This document shows positions 1 to 6,499 of a stretch of 12,784 bases of DNA, one piece after another. The position numbers and the translations under genes were made by a program. The notes under the pieces were generated by a model that was given only the letters and a program-made list of their open reading frames with translations, ran no database searches and was not told the DNA's origin. The stretch is from an uncultured Candidatus Thioglobus sp. (GTDB lineage: Bacteria; Pseudomonadota; Gammaproteobacteria; PS1; Thioglobaceae). The stretch's first letter is position 1. Each line of letters starts with the position of its first letter. The stretch is taken from assembly GCA_910595805.1 (NCBI GenBank), contig CAJVCK010000015.1, forward strand, positions 1-12,784, in the 5' to 3' direction.

Positions 1-366
1 TTCTTTTCCCTGAACAAAAGACCCTTGATAACGATCTCCGTTAGTATTGGTTTTTACACCCTTGCCATGAGCATCACCATTCTCTAATTGACCCTGATAA
101 CGCGTACCATCTGCCCAAATATAAAGCCCTATACCATCAAACTTTCCTTCTACCCAATCACCTTCGTAATAAATACCACTATCATCAGTCAAAACACCCT
201 TACCATGTGGCAAATCATTTTTAATCTGACCTTGATAATTCACCCCTTTAGATAAAGTCAAAGTTTGCAAATCTTTAACATCTTTAAGAAAAACAGCACT
301 AACAGCATTAACCCCATTGGCAAATATCAGGGCATAAAAAATAAGTAAGGTTTTAAATACTTGCAT
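1..366 (-). CDS. Secreted MORN-repeat protein, C-terminus cut by window edge
   Basis: This reading frame has no stop before the window edge, so only the first 122 residues are seen. It opens with ATG at 366 and a signal-peptide-like stretch (MQVFKTLLIFYALIFANG, then VNA around residues 19-21), which suggests export to the periplasm or outer surface. From residue 44 onward there are MORN repeats with a 23-residue period, starting near residues 44, 67, 90 and 113. Each has the typical Y-x-G-x-(W/I/L/F) opening (YQGQI, YEGDW, YQGQL, YQGSF), and the three complete repeats also show the internal G-x-G step (HGKGV, FDGIG, HGKGV). MORN repeats form beta-hairpin ladders used in binding; no enzyme domain is visible in this part, though one could lie beyond the edge. 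It lies downstream of tRNA-Lys and its terminator and appears to have its own promoter. No strong Shine-Dalgarno sequence precedes the ATG. Family assignment is firm; the function is unknown. Confidence 0.85.
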   Translation of the reverse strand, partial: MQVFKTLLIFYALIFANGVNAVSAVFLKDVKDLQTLTLSKGVNYQGQIKNDLPHGKGVLTDDSGIYYEGDWVEGKFDGIGLYIWADGTRYQGQLENGDAHGKGVKTNTNGDRYQGSFVQGKE

Positions 367-414
367 TGGTTATAAAAAGAATACTAATGATAATTTAAAC
401 TATACCATTAGGTG

Positions 415-448
415 ATTATATAAATATGGGTTAATCAAGTAATTAACC
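415..448 (-). promoter_or_regulatory. Candidate promoter with inverted repeat upstream of the MORN gene
   Basis: On the minus strand a perfect TATAAT lies at 420-415, about 50 nt before the MORN start codon. A perfect inverted repeat, GGTTAAT-N6-ATTAACC, covers 429-448, where a -35 element would sit; the -35 itself is poor (TTACTT at 16-nt spacing is the best fit). The repeat contains AATCAAGTAATTA (433-445, plus strand), which fits the IHF consensus WATCAANNNNTTR. The placement suggests an operator, but binding is inferred. An IHF-consensus match is expected about once or twice by chance in a window this long and AT-rich. Confidence 0.4.
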
Positions 449-479
449 TACTAGAGGCGCATATACTTTTCACCAGACG

Positions 480-509
480 AAAAAAAGACCCGCATCTCTG
501 CAGGCCTTT
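480..509 (-). terminator. Rho-independent terminator of tRNA-Lys
   Basis: On the minus strand an 11-bp stem (AAAGGCCTGCA paired with TGCGGGTCTTT, two G-T wobbles) closes a GAGA loop and runs into seven T residues (486-480). It begins 8 nt after the encoded CCA end of tRNA-Lys, so it most likely ends that transcript and separates it from the MORN gene. Confidence 0.85.
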
Positions 510-516
510 AATAATA

Positions 517-592
517 TGGTGGGGCGTGAGCGATTTGAACGCTCGACCAGCGGATTAAAAGTCCGATGCTCTACCAACTGAGCTAACGCCCC
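517..592 (-). tRNA. tRNA-Lys (anticodon UUU)
   Basis: A complete 76-nt cloverleaf can be folded by eye: acceptor stem GGGGCGT/ACGCCCC, D-loop region TAGCTCAGTTGGTAGAGC, anticodon stem CGGA/TCCG around loop CTTTTAA (anticodon UUU), and T arm GAGCG-TTCAAAT-CGCTC. The discriminator is A and the CCA end is encoded. The UUU anticodon reads AAA and AAG lysine codons. It has its own promoter and terminator, so it appears to be a single-tRNA unit. The matching synthetase gene lysS lies about 2.8 kb upstream on the same strand. Confidence 0.97.
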
Positions 593-605
593 ATAAAAAA
601 ATGAA

Positions 606-635
606 ATTATACATTAACGTATAGTTTCAAATCAA
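606..635 (-). promoter_or_regulatory. Sigma70-type promoter of tRNA-Lys
   Basis: On the minus strand TTGATT (635-630) is followed after 18 nt by a perfect TATAAT (611-606). The expected start of transcription, near 599, lies only a few bases ahead of the mature tRNA 5' end at 592, giving a very short leader. The position between ihfB and the tRNA supports independent transcription of the tRNA. Confidence 0.65.
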
Positions 636-664
636 TCAAAATTAGTCTTTATTTCTACCTTTAA

Positions 665-940
665 CTACTTATCAACCACTGCTCTTAGCAATTTTCCTGG
701 TTTAAAAAAGGGTACAAATTTTTCACCAACTTGAGTTCTTTCACTTGTTTTAGGATTAATACCTAAACGCGCCTTTCTATGTTTTTTATAAAAACCACCA
801 AAGCCTCTAATTTCAACACCTTCACCTGAAACAACACCTTGTGTTAATGCTTCTAAAATAACCTCGACAGAAGCTTTCGCATTTGCTTTAGTAAGTTCAG
901 ATTTATTAGATAAACTTAATATCAAATCGGTTTTTTTCAT
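665..940 (-). CDS. ihfB: Integration host factor beta subunit
   Basis: IHF beta pairs with IHF alpha to bind and sharply bend DNA in the nucleoid. The 91-residue product has the HU/IHF fold: N-terminal helices (MKKTDLILSLSN...), then the VEIRGFGGF strand (residues 42-50), the arm with the DNA-intercalating proline (NPK, P63), and the C-terminal FVPFFKPGKLLR. Beta rather than alpha or HU is inferred mainly from its place after rpsA, as in E. coli. I chose ATG at 940; a GTG at 970 would add ten residues, but it lies inside a hairpin and would extend the protein beyond the usual family start. No clear Shine-Dalgarno sequence precedes either start. Two positions differ from the usual GRNPKTG arm: I61 replaces Arg and S66 replaces Gly. 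Confidence 0.9.
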   Translation of the reverse strand: MKKTDLILSLSNKSELTKANAKASVEVILEALTQGVVSGEGVEIRGFGGFYKKHRKARLGINPKTSERTQVGEKFVPFFKPGKLLRAVVDK

Positions 941-949
941 AATTAATAT

Positions 950-973
950 CAGCTGTATATTGCTATACACCTG
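950..973 (-). repeat. GCAA-tetraloop hairpin just upstream of ihfB
   Basis: In the 49-nt gap between rpsA and ihfB the minus strand can form TGTATA-GCAA-TATACA, extended after one G-G mismatch by CAG/CTG. The loop is of the stable GNRA type. The hairpin ends 10 nt before the ihfB ATG, where a ribosome binding site would be expected, and no T run follows, so it is not a standard terminator. A role in ihfB translation or mRNA processing is inference. Confidence 0.5.
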
Positions 974-989
974 AATAAAAAAGCTTGAC

Positions 990-2663
990 TTACTCTTTTG
1001 CTTTCTTCAACAAATCACCTAAAGTAGAGCCAGTTGCCTCTTCAGAAGATTGCTTATTGTAATCTGCCATAGCCGCTTGCTCTTCTACAGAGTCTTTTGC
1101 TTTTATACTAACCGAAACATTACGAGATCTTCTATCAATATTAGTGATAACTACTTCAACTTCAGTGCCAGTTTTTAATACTGTTGTCGCATCTTCAACG
1201 CGCTCTTGTGAAATCTCACCAGCTTTTAAGTAGCCTGTAATATCATCAGCTAAAGTAATAACTGCACCTCTAGGGTCAACTTCAGCGATAACACCTTTAA
1301 CAATCGAACCTTTCTTGTTAGACGATGCATATGTCATAAAGTCATCTTCTTCAAGTTGCTTAATACCTAATGAGATACGCTCTTTCTCAGCATCAATATT
1401 CAGAATAACAACTTCAAGCTCTTGTCCTTTAGAATAGTTAGAAACTAACTCTTCTGAAGATTGCTTCTCCCATGAGATATCTGCTAAATGAATCAAGCCA
1501 TCAATGCCTCCTGGCAAACCAACAAACAATCCGAAATCAGTAATTGATTTAACTGTTACGCCAATCTTATCACCCTTATTATGAGTTGCATCAAATGCAT
1601 CCCAAGGATTTTCCTGAGCTTGCTTCATTGACAATGAAATACGGTGTTTAGACTCTTGAACATCTAAAACTACCACCTCTACTTCTTGACCTAGTTTAAC
1701 AATCTTAGATGGACGAGCATTTGCATTTGTCCAGTCCATTTCTGAAACGTGAACCAAACCTTCAACACCCTCTTCAATACGTACAAACGCTCCGTAATCA
1801 GTTAAATTAGAAACGGTACCAGCAACTTTCTTACCAATAGGAAGACGATCTGAAATACTATCCCAAGGGCTAGCTGTTAATTGCTTAAGACCTAGTGATA
1901 CACGCATCTTTTCTTTATCGTAGTTAAGTACTTTAACTGTAATCTCATCACCAATCGTTAGTTTCTCAGATGGATGATTAACACGTTGCCATGATATGTC
2001 AGTGATATGTAGTAAACCATCTACACCGCCAAGGTCAACGAATGCACCATAGTCAGCAAGGTTTTTAACAACACCTTTAATTTCTTTGCCTACGTCAAGC
2101 GTTTCAAGAAGAGCTTCACGATCTGCCGAGTTAGCCTCTTGCATAACTGCTTTTCTAGAAATAACAATATTATTTCTAACTTCATCCATCTTAATAACGA
2201 TGGCTTCGATTTCTTGGCCAGTAAGATATGAGAAATCTTTAACTGGACGCACATCAACTAGTGAGCCTGGTAAGAACGCCTTAACCACGCCAATATCAAC
2301 TGTAAGACCGCCTTTAACAGCGCCAGTAACAATACCAGTTACTACTTCTTTAGAGTTCATTGCAGTTTCAAGTGACTGCCACAGCTTGATACGTTTTGCA
2401 TCAGTGTGTGACAACAATGTATTTCCTAGGCCATCGTCGATTGATTTTAGAGCGACTTCTACTACATCGCCTTCTGCAACTTCTAATTCACCTTTTGGAT
2501 TTTTAAATTCATCTAGAGAGATAAAGCCCTCTGATTTCAGCCCAACGTTTACAATCGCTTTTTCACGATTAAGACTAACGACCGTACCCATTAATAAGGC
2601 ACCTACTTTTACGTTTTGTTGTTCTGCGCTATTTTCAAATAGCTCTGCAAATGATTCTGACAT
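990..2663 (-). CDS. rpsA: 30S ribosomal protein S1
   Basis: S1 sits at the mRNA entry side of the 30S subunit and unfolds and anchors mRNA for initiation. The product is 557 residues, the same length as E. coli S1, with six consecutive S1 (OB-fold) domains. The repeat signatures are easily seen: KGVVKNLADYGAFVDL with GLLHITDISW, AGTVSNLTDYGAFVRI with GLVHVSEMDW, and GVTVKSITDFGLFVGL with GLIHLADISW, each ending in an RISLG/S-like strand. The first two domains are more divergent (ribosome-binding part), as is usual. I chose ATG at 2663 (MSESFAELFE) because it matches the family start; an in-frame extension to 2702 lacks homology and an AAAGAAGA stretch precedes the chosen ATG. It follows cmk by 90 nt and precedes ihfB, the classical order. 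Confidence 0.98.
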   Translation of the reverse strand: MSESFAELFENSAEQQNVKVGALLMGTVVSLNREKAIVNVGLKSEGFISLDEFKNPKGELEVAEGDVVEVALKSIDDGLGNTLLSHTDAKRIKLWQSLETAMNSKEVVTGIVTGAVKGGLTVDIGVVKAFLPGSLVDVRPVKDFSYLTGQEIEAIVIKMDEVRNNIVISRKAVMQEANSADREALLETLDVGKEIKGVVKNLADYGAFVDLGGVDGLLHITDISWQRVNHPSEKLTIGDEITVKVLNYDKEKMRVSLGLKQLTASPWDSISDRLPIGKKVAGTVSNLTDYGAFVRIEEGVEGLVHVSEMDWTNANARPSKIVKLGQEVEVVVLDVQESKHRISLSMKQAQENPWDAFDATHNKGDKIGVTVKSITDFGLFVGLPGGIDGLIHLADISWEKQSSEELVSNYSKGQELEVVILNIDAEKERISLGIKQLEEDDFMTYASSNKKGSIVKGVIAEVDPRGAVITLADDITGYLKAGEISQERVEDATTVLKTGTEVEVVITNIDRRSRNVSVSIKAKDSVEEQAAMADYNKQSSEEATGSTLGDLLKKAKE

Positions 2664-2753
2664 ATTTTCTTCTTTGATATTGACCGGCAAATAATCCAAC
2701 AACGGTATAAGTTGGGTGTTTATCGGGTTAGTTTATTTATAAAGCTTAACCGC
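2664..2753 (-). promoter_or_regulatory. rpsA leader region between cmk and rpsA
   Basis: This 90-nt gap holds no gene. S1 is known in E. coli to repress its own translation through a structured leader, so a similar role is plausible here. I can see one further small stem, CCAAC-N10-GTTGG, on the minus strand in the middle of the gap, but no convincing -35/-10 pair. Whether rpsA has its own promoter or relies on readthrough from cmk cannot be decided by eye. Confidence 0.3.
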
Positions 2754-2763
2754 TTAAGCTTTA
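2740..2763 (-). repeat. Perfect 10-bp hairpin spanning the cmk stop codon
   Basis: Arms TAAAGCTTAA and TTAAGCTTTA form a perfect 10-bp inverted repeat around a 4-nt loop (GCGG on the minus strand). The cmk TAA stop (2756-2754) lies within the upstream arm. The stem is AT-rich and is followed on the minus strand by TAAATAAAC rather than a T run, so it is a poor intrinsic terminator. It could be an mRNA-end stabiliser or a processing site between cmk and rpsA. Confidence 0.55.
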
Positions 2764-3425
2764 ATTAATTTGACCACCTGGGTGATCACCTCGTCAATTG
2801 ATAACTCAGTGGTATCAATGATCAGGGCATCTTCGGCAGGTTTGAGCGGTGAGTGTTTGCGCGAAGAATCACGCTCATCTCTAGCTACAACGTCTGCTAA
2901 GATTTGCGAAATTATACCCTTAGACCCTTGGTTTTGCAATTGTTTTAAGCGTCTATTGGCGCGCTCCTCTGCACTTGCTGTTAAAAAAACTTTATAAGCT
3001 GCCGCAGCAAAAACCACAGTACCCATATCACGACCATCAGCTACTAAACCAGGTGTTTTTGCAAAATCTTGTTGGCGTTTTAAAAGTGCAGCTCGAACTA
3101 CACCGATTGATGAAATCTTAGAAGCCATCTCGCCAGTTTGTTCAGTACGTAAAATCTTAGATACATCTTGACCATCTAAATACACACTCACCAACTCGCT
3201 GCCTGCTAGGGTTTTAAATTCTAAATCTAGTGTGTTGGCAACTTCAACCAATTCTGCTTCATTTGTAACATCAATATTTCTAGCACTTACTGCCAATGCA
3301 AAAGCACGATAAATCGCACCAGAATCTAATAAATGCCAGCCTTGTTGTTGAGCGATAATACGAGCAACTGTTCCTTTGCCGACGCCACTAGGGCCGTCAA
3401 TTGTTAAAACTGGGACTGCACTCAC
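2754..3425 (-). CDS. cmk: Cytidylate (CMP/dCMP) kinase
   Basis: The enzyme transfers phosphate from ATP to CMP or dCMP in the cytoplasm, feeding pyrimidine nucleotide pools. The 223-residue product, about the usual length, shows the P-loop GPSGVGKGT (residues 11-19), [10 protein letters not shown] (32-41), the [10 protein letters not shown] motif (130-139) that binds the substrate base and phosphate, the ERANRR lid segment (154-159) and the C-terminal [24 protein letters not shown] signature read in two parts. It starts at GTG (3425), which overlaps the lysS TGA stop as GTGA, so its translation is probably coupled to lysS. Its neighbour rpsA is the usual partner; lysS directly ahead of cmk is a less familiar arrangement. 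Confidence 0.97.
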   Translation of the reverse strand: MSAVPVLTIDGPSGVGKGTVARIIAQQQGWHLLDSGAIYRAFALAVSARNIDVTNEAELVEVANTLDLEFKTLAGSELVSVYLDGQDVSKILRTEQTGEMASKISSIGVVRAALLKRQQDFAKTPGLVADGRDMGTVVFAAAAYKVFLTASAEERANRRLKQLQNQGSKGIISQILADVVARDERDSSRKHSPLKPAEDALIIDTTELSIDEVITQVVKLIKA

Positions 3426-4912
3426 TTTATCTCAGGTCTCATATGTGGGAACAATAGCACGTCTCTAATAGAAGGCGAATCAGTAAATAACATTACCAGA
3501 CGATCAATGCCAATCCCTTCGCCTGCTGTTGGGGGCATACCGTATTCTAAAGCACGGATATAATCTGCATCATAATGCATAGCCTCATCATCACCAGCAT
3601 CTTTCTCAGCGACTTGAGCTTTGAATCGCGCTGCTTGATCTTCGGCGTCATTAAGCTCAGAAAACCCATTGGCTATTTCACGACCACCAATAAACAACTC
3701 AAAACGATCAGTAATGAATGGGTTATCATCATTACGACGTGCAAGTGGCGACACTTCAGTTGGGTATTCGGTAATAAAGGTTGGCTGCATCAGCCTTTCT
3801 TCAACGGTTGCTTCGAAAATTTCAATTTGGATCTTACCTAAGCCCCAGCTGTCTTTAACTTGAATGCCTAGTTTTTCTGCTGTTTTCTTAGCATTTTCTT
3901 CACCAAGATCATCAGCCGTGAATGTTGGGTTGTATTGTAAGATTGAATCAAACACACTGATACGATCGAACGATTTGGAAAAATCAAAATCATCGCCTTG
4001 ATAGTGGATATTAGCACTACCGCATACATCAACTGCAATACCACGGAAGAGCTGCTCGGTAAGATCCATCAAATCATGGTAAGTCGCGTAAGCTTGATAA
4101 AATTCAATCATAGTGAACTCAGGATTGTGCCTAGTTGATAAGCCTTCGTTTCTAAAATTACGGTTAATTTCAAATACTTTGTCCATGCCACCTACAATCA
4201 AACGCTTCAAGTAAAGCTCAGGTGCAATACGCATATACATGCCAATATCAAGCGCATTATGATGTGTTTCAAAAGGTTTTGCTGTCGCACCACCTGGAAT
4301 AGTTTGTAGCATTGGTGTTTCTACTTCAACAAAATCAATATCATTAAAGAAGTTGCGAATATAGGCAACAATAGCACTCCGACGTTTAAATGTATTGCGC
4401 GATTGTTCGTTGGTAATTAAATCAACATAACGTTGGCGGTAACGAATTTCTTTATCGGATAGGCCGTGGAACTTTTCTGGCAACGGTCGTAAAGATTTAG
4501 TTAGTAATTTTATCTCACTAATACGAATTGACAACTCGCCAACTTTGGTTTTAAACAAAGTACCTGTTGCGCCAATAATATCGCCGATATCCCATTTTTT
4601 AAACTGTTCGTTATAAAAGCCTTCAGGGAGTTCATCACGTGTCACAAATAATTGAATTTGCGCTGACGAATCTTGCACATGAGCAAAGCTTGCCTTACCC
4701 ATTACTCGTTTAAGCATCATACGTCCTGCTACTGATACTTCAATTTTTTTTTCTTCTAAATCCTCTTTAGAAAAACTATCATAATCATTAATAATATCTT
4801 GTGCTAAATTGGCTGGTTTAAAATTATTAATAAATGGATTGCCTGCTTCTCTTAAGTTGGCTAATTTTGCTCTTCTCTCGGTAATTAATTTGTTGTCGTC
4901 TTGGTCGCTCAC
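3422..4912 (-). CDS. lysS: Lysyl-tRNA synthetase, class II
   Basis: The enzyme charges tRNA-Lys with lysine using ATP. The 496-residue protein has the N-terminal OB-fold anticodon-binding domain (about residues 57-150, [19 protein letters not shown]...) and the class II catalytic core. Motif 2 is [20 protein letters not shown] from residue 247, including R254, and motif 3 is [12 protein letters not shown] (464-475), ending in LLFPHMRPE. The segments RYRQRYVDL and [17 protein letters not shown] are also typical. It starts at GTG (4912), overlapping the TGA of the upstream TPR gene as GTGA; an AGAGGA element about 12 nt ahead could serve as ribosome binding site. It is full length with no sign of damage. 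The cognate tRNA-Lys gene lies downstream on the same strand. Confidence 0.98.
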   Translation of the reverse strand: MSDQDDNKLITERRAKLANLREAGNPFINNFKPANLAQDIINDYDSFSKEDLEEKKIEVSVAGRMMLKRVMGKASFAHVQDSSAQIQLFVTRDELPEGFYNEQFKKWDIGDIIGATGTLFKTKVGELSIRISEIKLLTKSLRPLPEKFHGLSDKEIRYRQRYVDLITNEQSRNTFKRRSAIVAYIRNFFNDIDFVEVETPMLQTIPGGATAKPFETHHNALDIGMYMRIAPELYLKRLIVGGMDKVFEINRNFRNEGLSTRHNPEFTMIEFYQAYATYHDLMDLTEQLFRGIAVDVCGSANIHYQGDDFDFSKSFDRISVFDSILQYNPTFTADDLGEENAKKTAEKLGIQVKDSWGLGKIQIEIFEATVEERLMQPTFITEYPTEVSPLARRNDDNPFITDRFELFIGGREIANGFSELNDAEDQAARFKAQVAEKDAGDDEAMHYDADYIRALEYGMPPTAGEGIGIDRLVMLFTDSPSIRDVLLFPHMRPEIK

Positions 4913-5574
4913 TGCTTTGTTTTTTCCTCTAATTCTTGTTGTGCTAATGCTTTTGCCTTAATCAAATCTTTGTCAGCTTCAATCAGCTTTCCCATGCGTT
5001 TAAGCAAAGTGCCACGATTATAATAGGCTTGGTAGAAATTTGTATCCAATTCAATGGCTTTATTTAGATCATCTAAGGCAAGATTGTCTTTTGCAACCTT
5101 CATATAGGCGTTGCCACGATTATAAATAGCTGCAATATAATTCTCATCTAAAGTAATTGCTTGGGAATAAGCATTAATCGCCTCATTGTTTTGCTCTAAT
5201 CGGTCATAACAATTACCTAGGTTGTTAAAAGCCCCAGAATCATTGGGATTAAGAGTCAATGCTTTTTCAAAATACTCAATTGCTGGTGAAAAATTATCTT
5301 TTTCTTGCTCCATATAAGCCAAACAAAAATAAGCTTCAGCGCTATTTGGATTAGCTTTGATAGCGTTAGACATACTCTCAATAGCCAATTCATCATTACC
5401 TTGTAATTGATGCAAATTACCCAAACTCAGATGGGCGTTAGCTTGTAAGTTTTTGTCAGCAGTATCATGATTTAGTAACGCATTCCAGGCTTGAATCGCT
5501 AATGATAGTTCGCCATTTTTTTGATGCGTATAGGCAGCAACCATTAGGTCGCTAAGTTCTAACTCACTACTCAT
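4909..5574 (-). CDS. Tetratricopeptide (TPR) repeat protein
   Basis: The 221-residue protein is almost wholly TPR. Six 34-residue units can be followed: roughly 11-44 (divergent), 45-78, 79-112, 113-146, 147-180 and 181-214, with the usual W/Y-x-x-LG/RG-x-x-Y and A-x-x-x-F/Y-x-x-A-L/I-x-L-x-P pattern (for example [19 protein letters not shown]...LDENY). TPRs form helical scaffolds for protein binding. There is no signal peptide or membrane segment, so it is probably cytoplasmic. The last residues ([10 protein letters not shown]) are charged. It overlaps yjbQ by ATGA and lysS by GTGA. A partner cannot be named; the nearby ccmH invites comparison with the TPR part of CcmI, but CcmI has membrane helices that are missing here. 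Confidence 0.9.
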   Translation of the reverse strand: MSSELELSDLMVAAYTHQKNGELSLAIQAWNALLNHDTADKNLQANAHLSLGNLHQLQGNDELAIESMSNAIKANPNSAEAYFCLAYMEQEKDNFSPAIEYFEKALTLNPNDSGAFNNLGNCYDRLEQNNEAINAYSQAITLDENYIAAIYNRGNAYMKVAKDNLALDDLNKAIELDTNFYQAYYNRGTLLKRMGKLIEADKDLIKAKALAQQELEEKTKQ

Positions 5575-5981
5575 GATAAGGTCACAATGAGCTTGCGGTT
5601 ATTATCACCAGCATGATGCTCATATAAAAATAAACCTTGAAATTTTCCAAAAGCTAATTGCCCTGCTTGAATTGGTATGGTTTTACTCTCGCCTGTCAAA
5701 ATCGTACGAATATGGCCCGACATATCAAAGTCACCTTCGTTATTATGTCGATAAGCTGGATTAGCATCAGTGACTTTGGCTTGAAAATAATCCTCAATAT
5801 CTAACAAAACATTTGCATCTTCATTACCAGTAATCATTAATGAAGCTGAAGTGTGAGCAACAAAAACATGGCATAAGGCATGACTCTGTGAAAACTCAGC
5901 AACAACAGCATTCACCATTTGTGTAATTTCTACTGCGCCTCGCCCCTGTGTTTTAACTAGAAGCACCTGCTGATGACTCAC
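5571..5981 (-). CDS. yjbQ: YjbQ/UPF0047 family protein
   Basis: The 136-residue product carries all hallmarks of the YjbQ (UPF0047) family: CHVFVAHTSASLMITGNED (residues 37-55), AYRHNNEGDFDMSGHIR (75-91) and LAFGKFQGLFLYEHH (108-122). The conserved H43, H78, H89, H121 and acidic residues lie in the region regarded as the family's metal or ligand pocket. E. coli YjbQ has been reported to have weak thiamine-phosphate synthase activity in vivo when overexpressed, but the physiological role of the family is not settled. The GTG start at 5981 overlaps the ccmH stop as GTGA and has a good AAGGA element 9 nt ahead, all supporting this start. It overlaps the TPR gene by ATGA. No sign of disruption. 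Confidence 0.93.
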   Translation of the reverse strand: MSHQQVLLVKTQGRGAVEITQMVNAVVAEFSQSHALCHVFVAHTSASLMITGNEDANVLLDIEDYFQAKVTDANPAYRHNNEGDFDMSGHIRTILTGESKTIPIQAGQLAFGKFQGLFLYEHHAGDNNRKLIVTLS

Positions 5982-6448
5982 TTTAATAATTCCTTGGCCT
6001 TTTCAGTATTTACATTTGAATGATTGTTTATTTTTTTCTTAGTTGACAATGACCGAATAAGAAAAAACAAACCTAGCGCTAAAAATGCAAAAGGCGCAAA
6101 CCATAAAAAATAAGTGCTTTTATTAACCGGTGGCTTAAACACAACAAAATCACCATAACGAGCCACCATAAATTGCCTGATCTCATCATTACTATTATCT
6201 TTAATAATCATGGTTCTAACTTGTTCGCGTAAATCCTTAGCTAAGCCTGCATTTGAGCCACCAATACTCTGGCCTTGGCATACAGGGCAACGAATTTCAT
6301 CAATTAAAGCACGGTAACGTGTTTCTTGAGTATTGCTTGAGAATTGATTAGCTTCGATACTTTCTGCTTGAATAACAGTAGAAAATACCAATAATAAGAT
6401 AAAACTAACGATGCTCGCTAATGCTTTGAGAGGTATAAAATGTCGCAT
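5978..6448 (-). CDS. ccmH: Cytochrome c maturation protein CcmH (CcmH/CycL/NrfF family)
   Basis: CcmH reduces the haem-binding cysteines of apocytochrome c in the periplasm before haem attachment. The 156-residue product has a signal peptide (cleavage probably after VIQA, residue 28), the redox motif R-CPVCQ (C54, C57) in a three-helix domain continuing through GLAKDLREQVR and ARYGDFVVFKPP, and one C-terminal membrane helix (about 113-131). It is the short form, without the CcmI-like TPR part fused on E. coli CcmH. I prefer ATG at 6448; an in-frame TTG at 6460 would add only four residues. It heads the minus-strand gene cluster, yet no other ccm gene is in the window, so the rest of the system must be elsewhere. 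It is divergent from uup, with only about 50 nt between. Confidence 0.95.
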   Translation of the reverse strand: MRHFIPLKALASIVSFILLLVFSTVIQAESIEANQFSSNTQETRYRALIDEIRCPVCQGQSIGGSNAGLAKDLREQVRTMIIKDNSNDEIRQFMVARYGDFVVFKPPVNKSTYFLWFAPFAFLALGLFFLIRSLSTKKKINNHSNVNTEKAKELLK

Positions 6449-6499
6449 ACAAAATGCCAAATATTGAATTAACCTAATTTTAACCCATGAGAACTCAGT

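Noticed and set aside
630..645. Second IHF-like site over the tRNA-Lys promoter
   Set aside because: Two overlapping AATCAA half-motifs are present, but neither has TTR at the required spacing.
941..970. GTG at 970 as start of ihfB
   Set aside because: It would add ten hydrophobic residues absent from the IHF/HU family, lies inside a hairpin, and has no ribosome binding site; ATG at 940 gives the usual N-terminus.
2086..2694. Long open frame on the plus strand opposite rpsA
   Set aside because: It lies wholly antisense to a clear ribosomal protein S1 gene, its composition is Ser/Thr-rich as expected from a reverse-frame shadow, and it has no recognisable domain.
2664..2702. N-terminal extension of rpsA from 2702
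   Set aside because: S1 proteins start close to the MSESFAELFE segment, and the length from 2663 equals that of E. coli S1.
3575..3863. Two overlapping open frames on the plus strand opposite lysS
   Set aside because: They are antisense to the conserved catalytic part of lysyl-tRNA synthetase and resemble nothing known.
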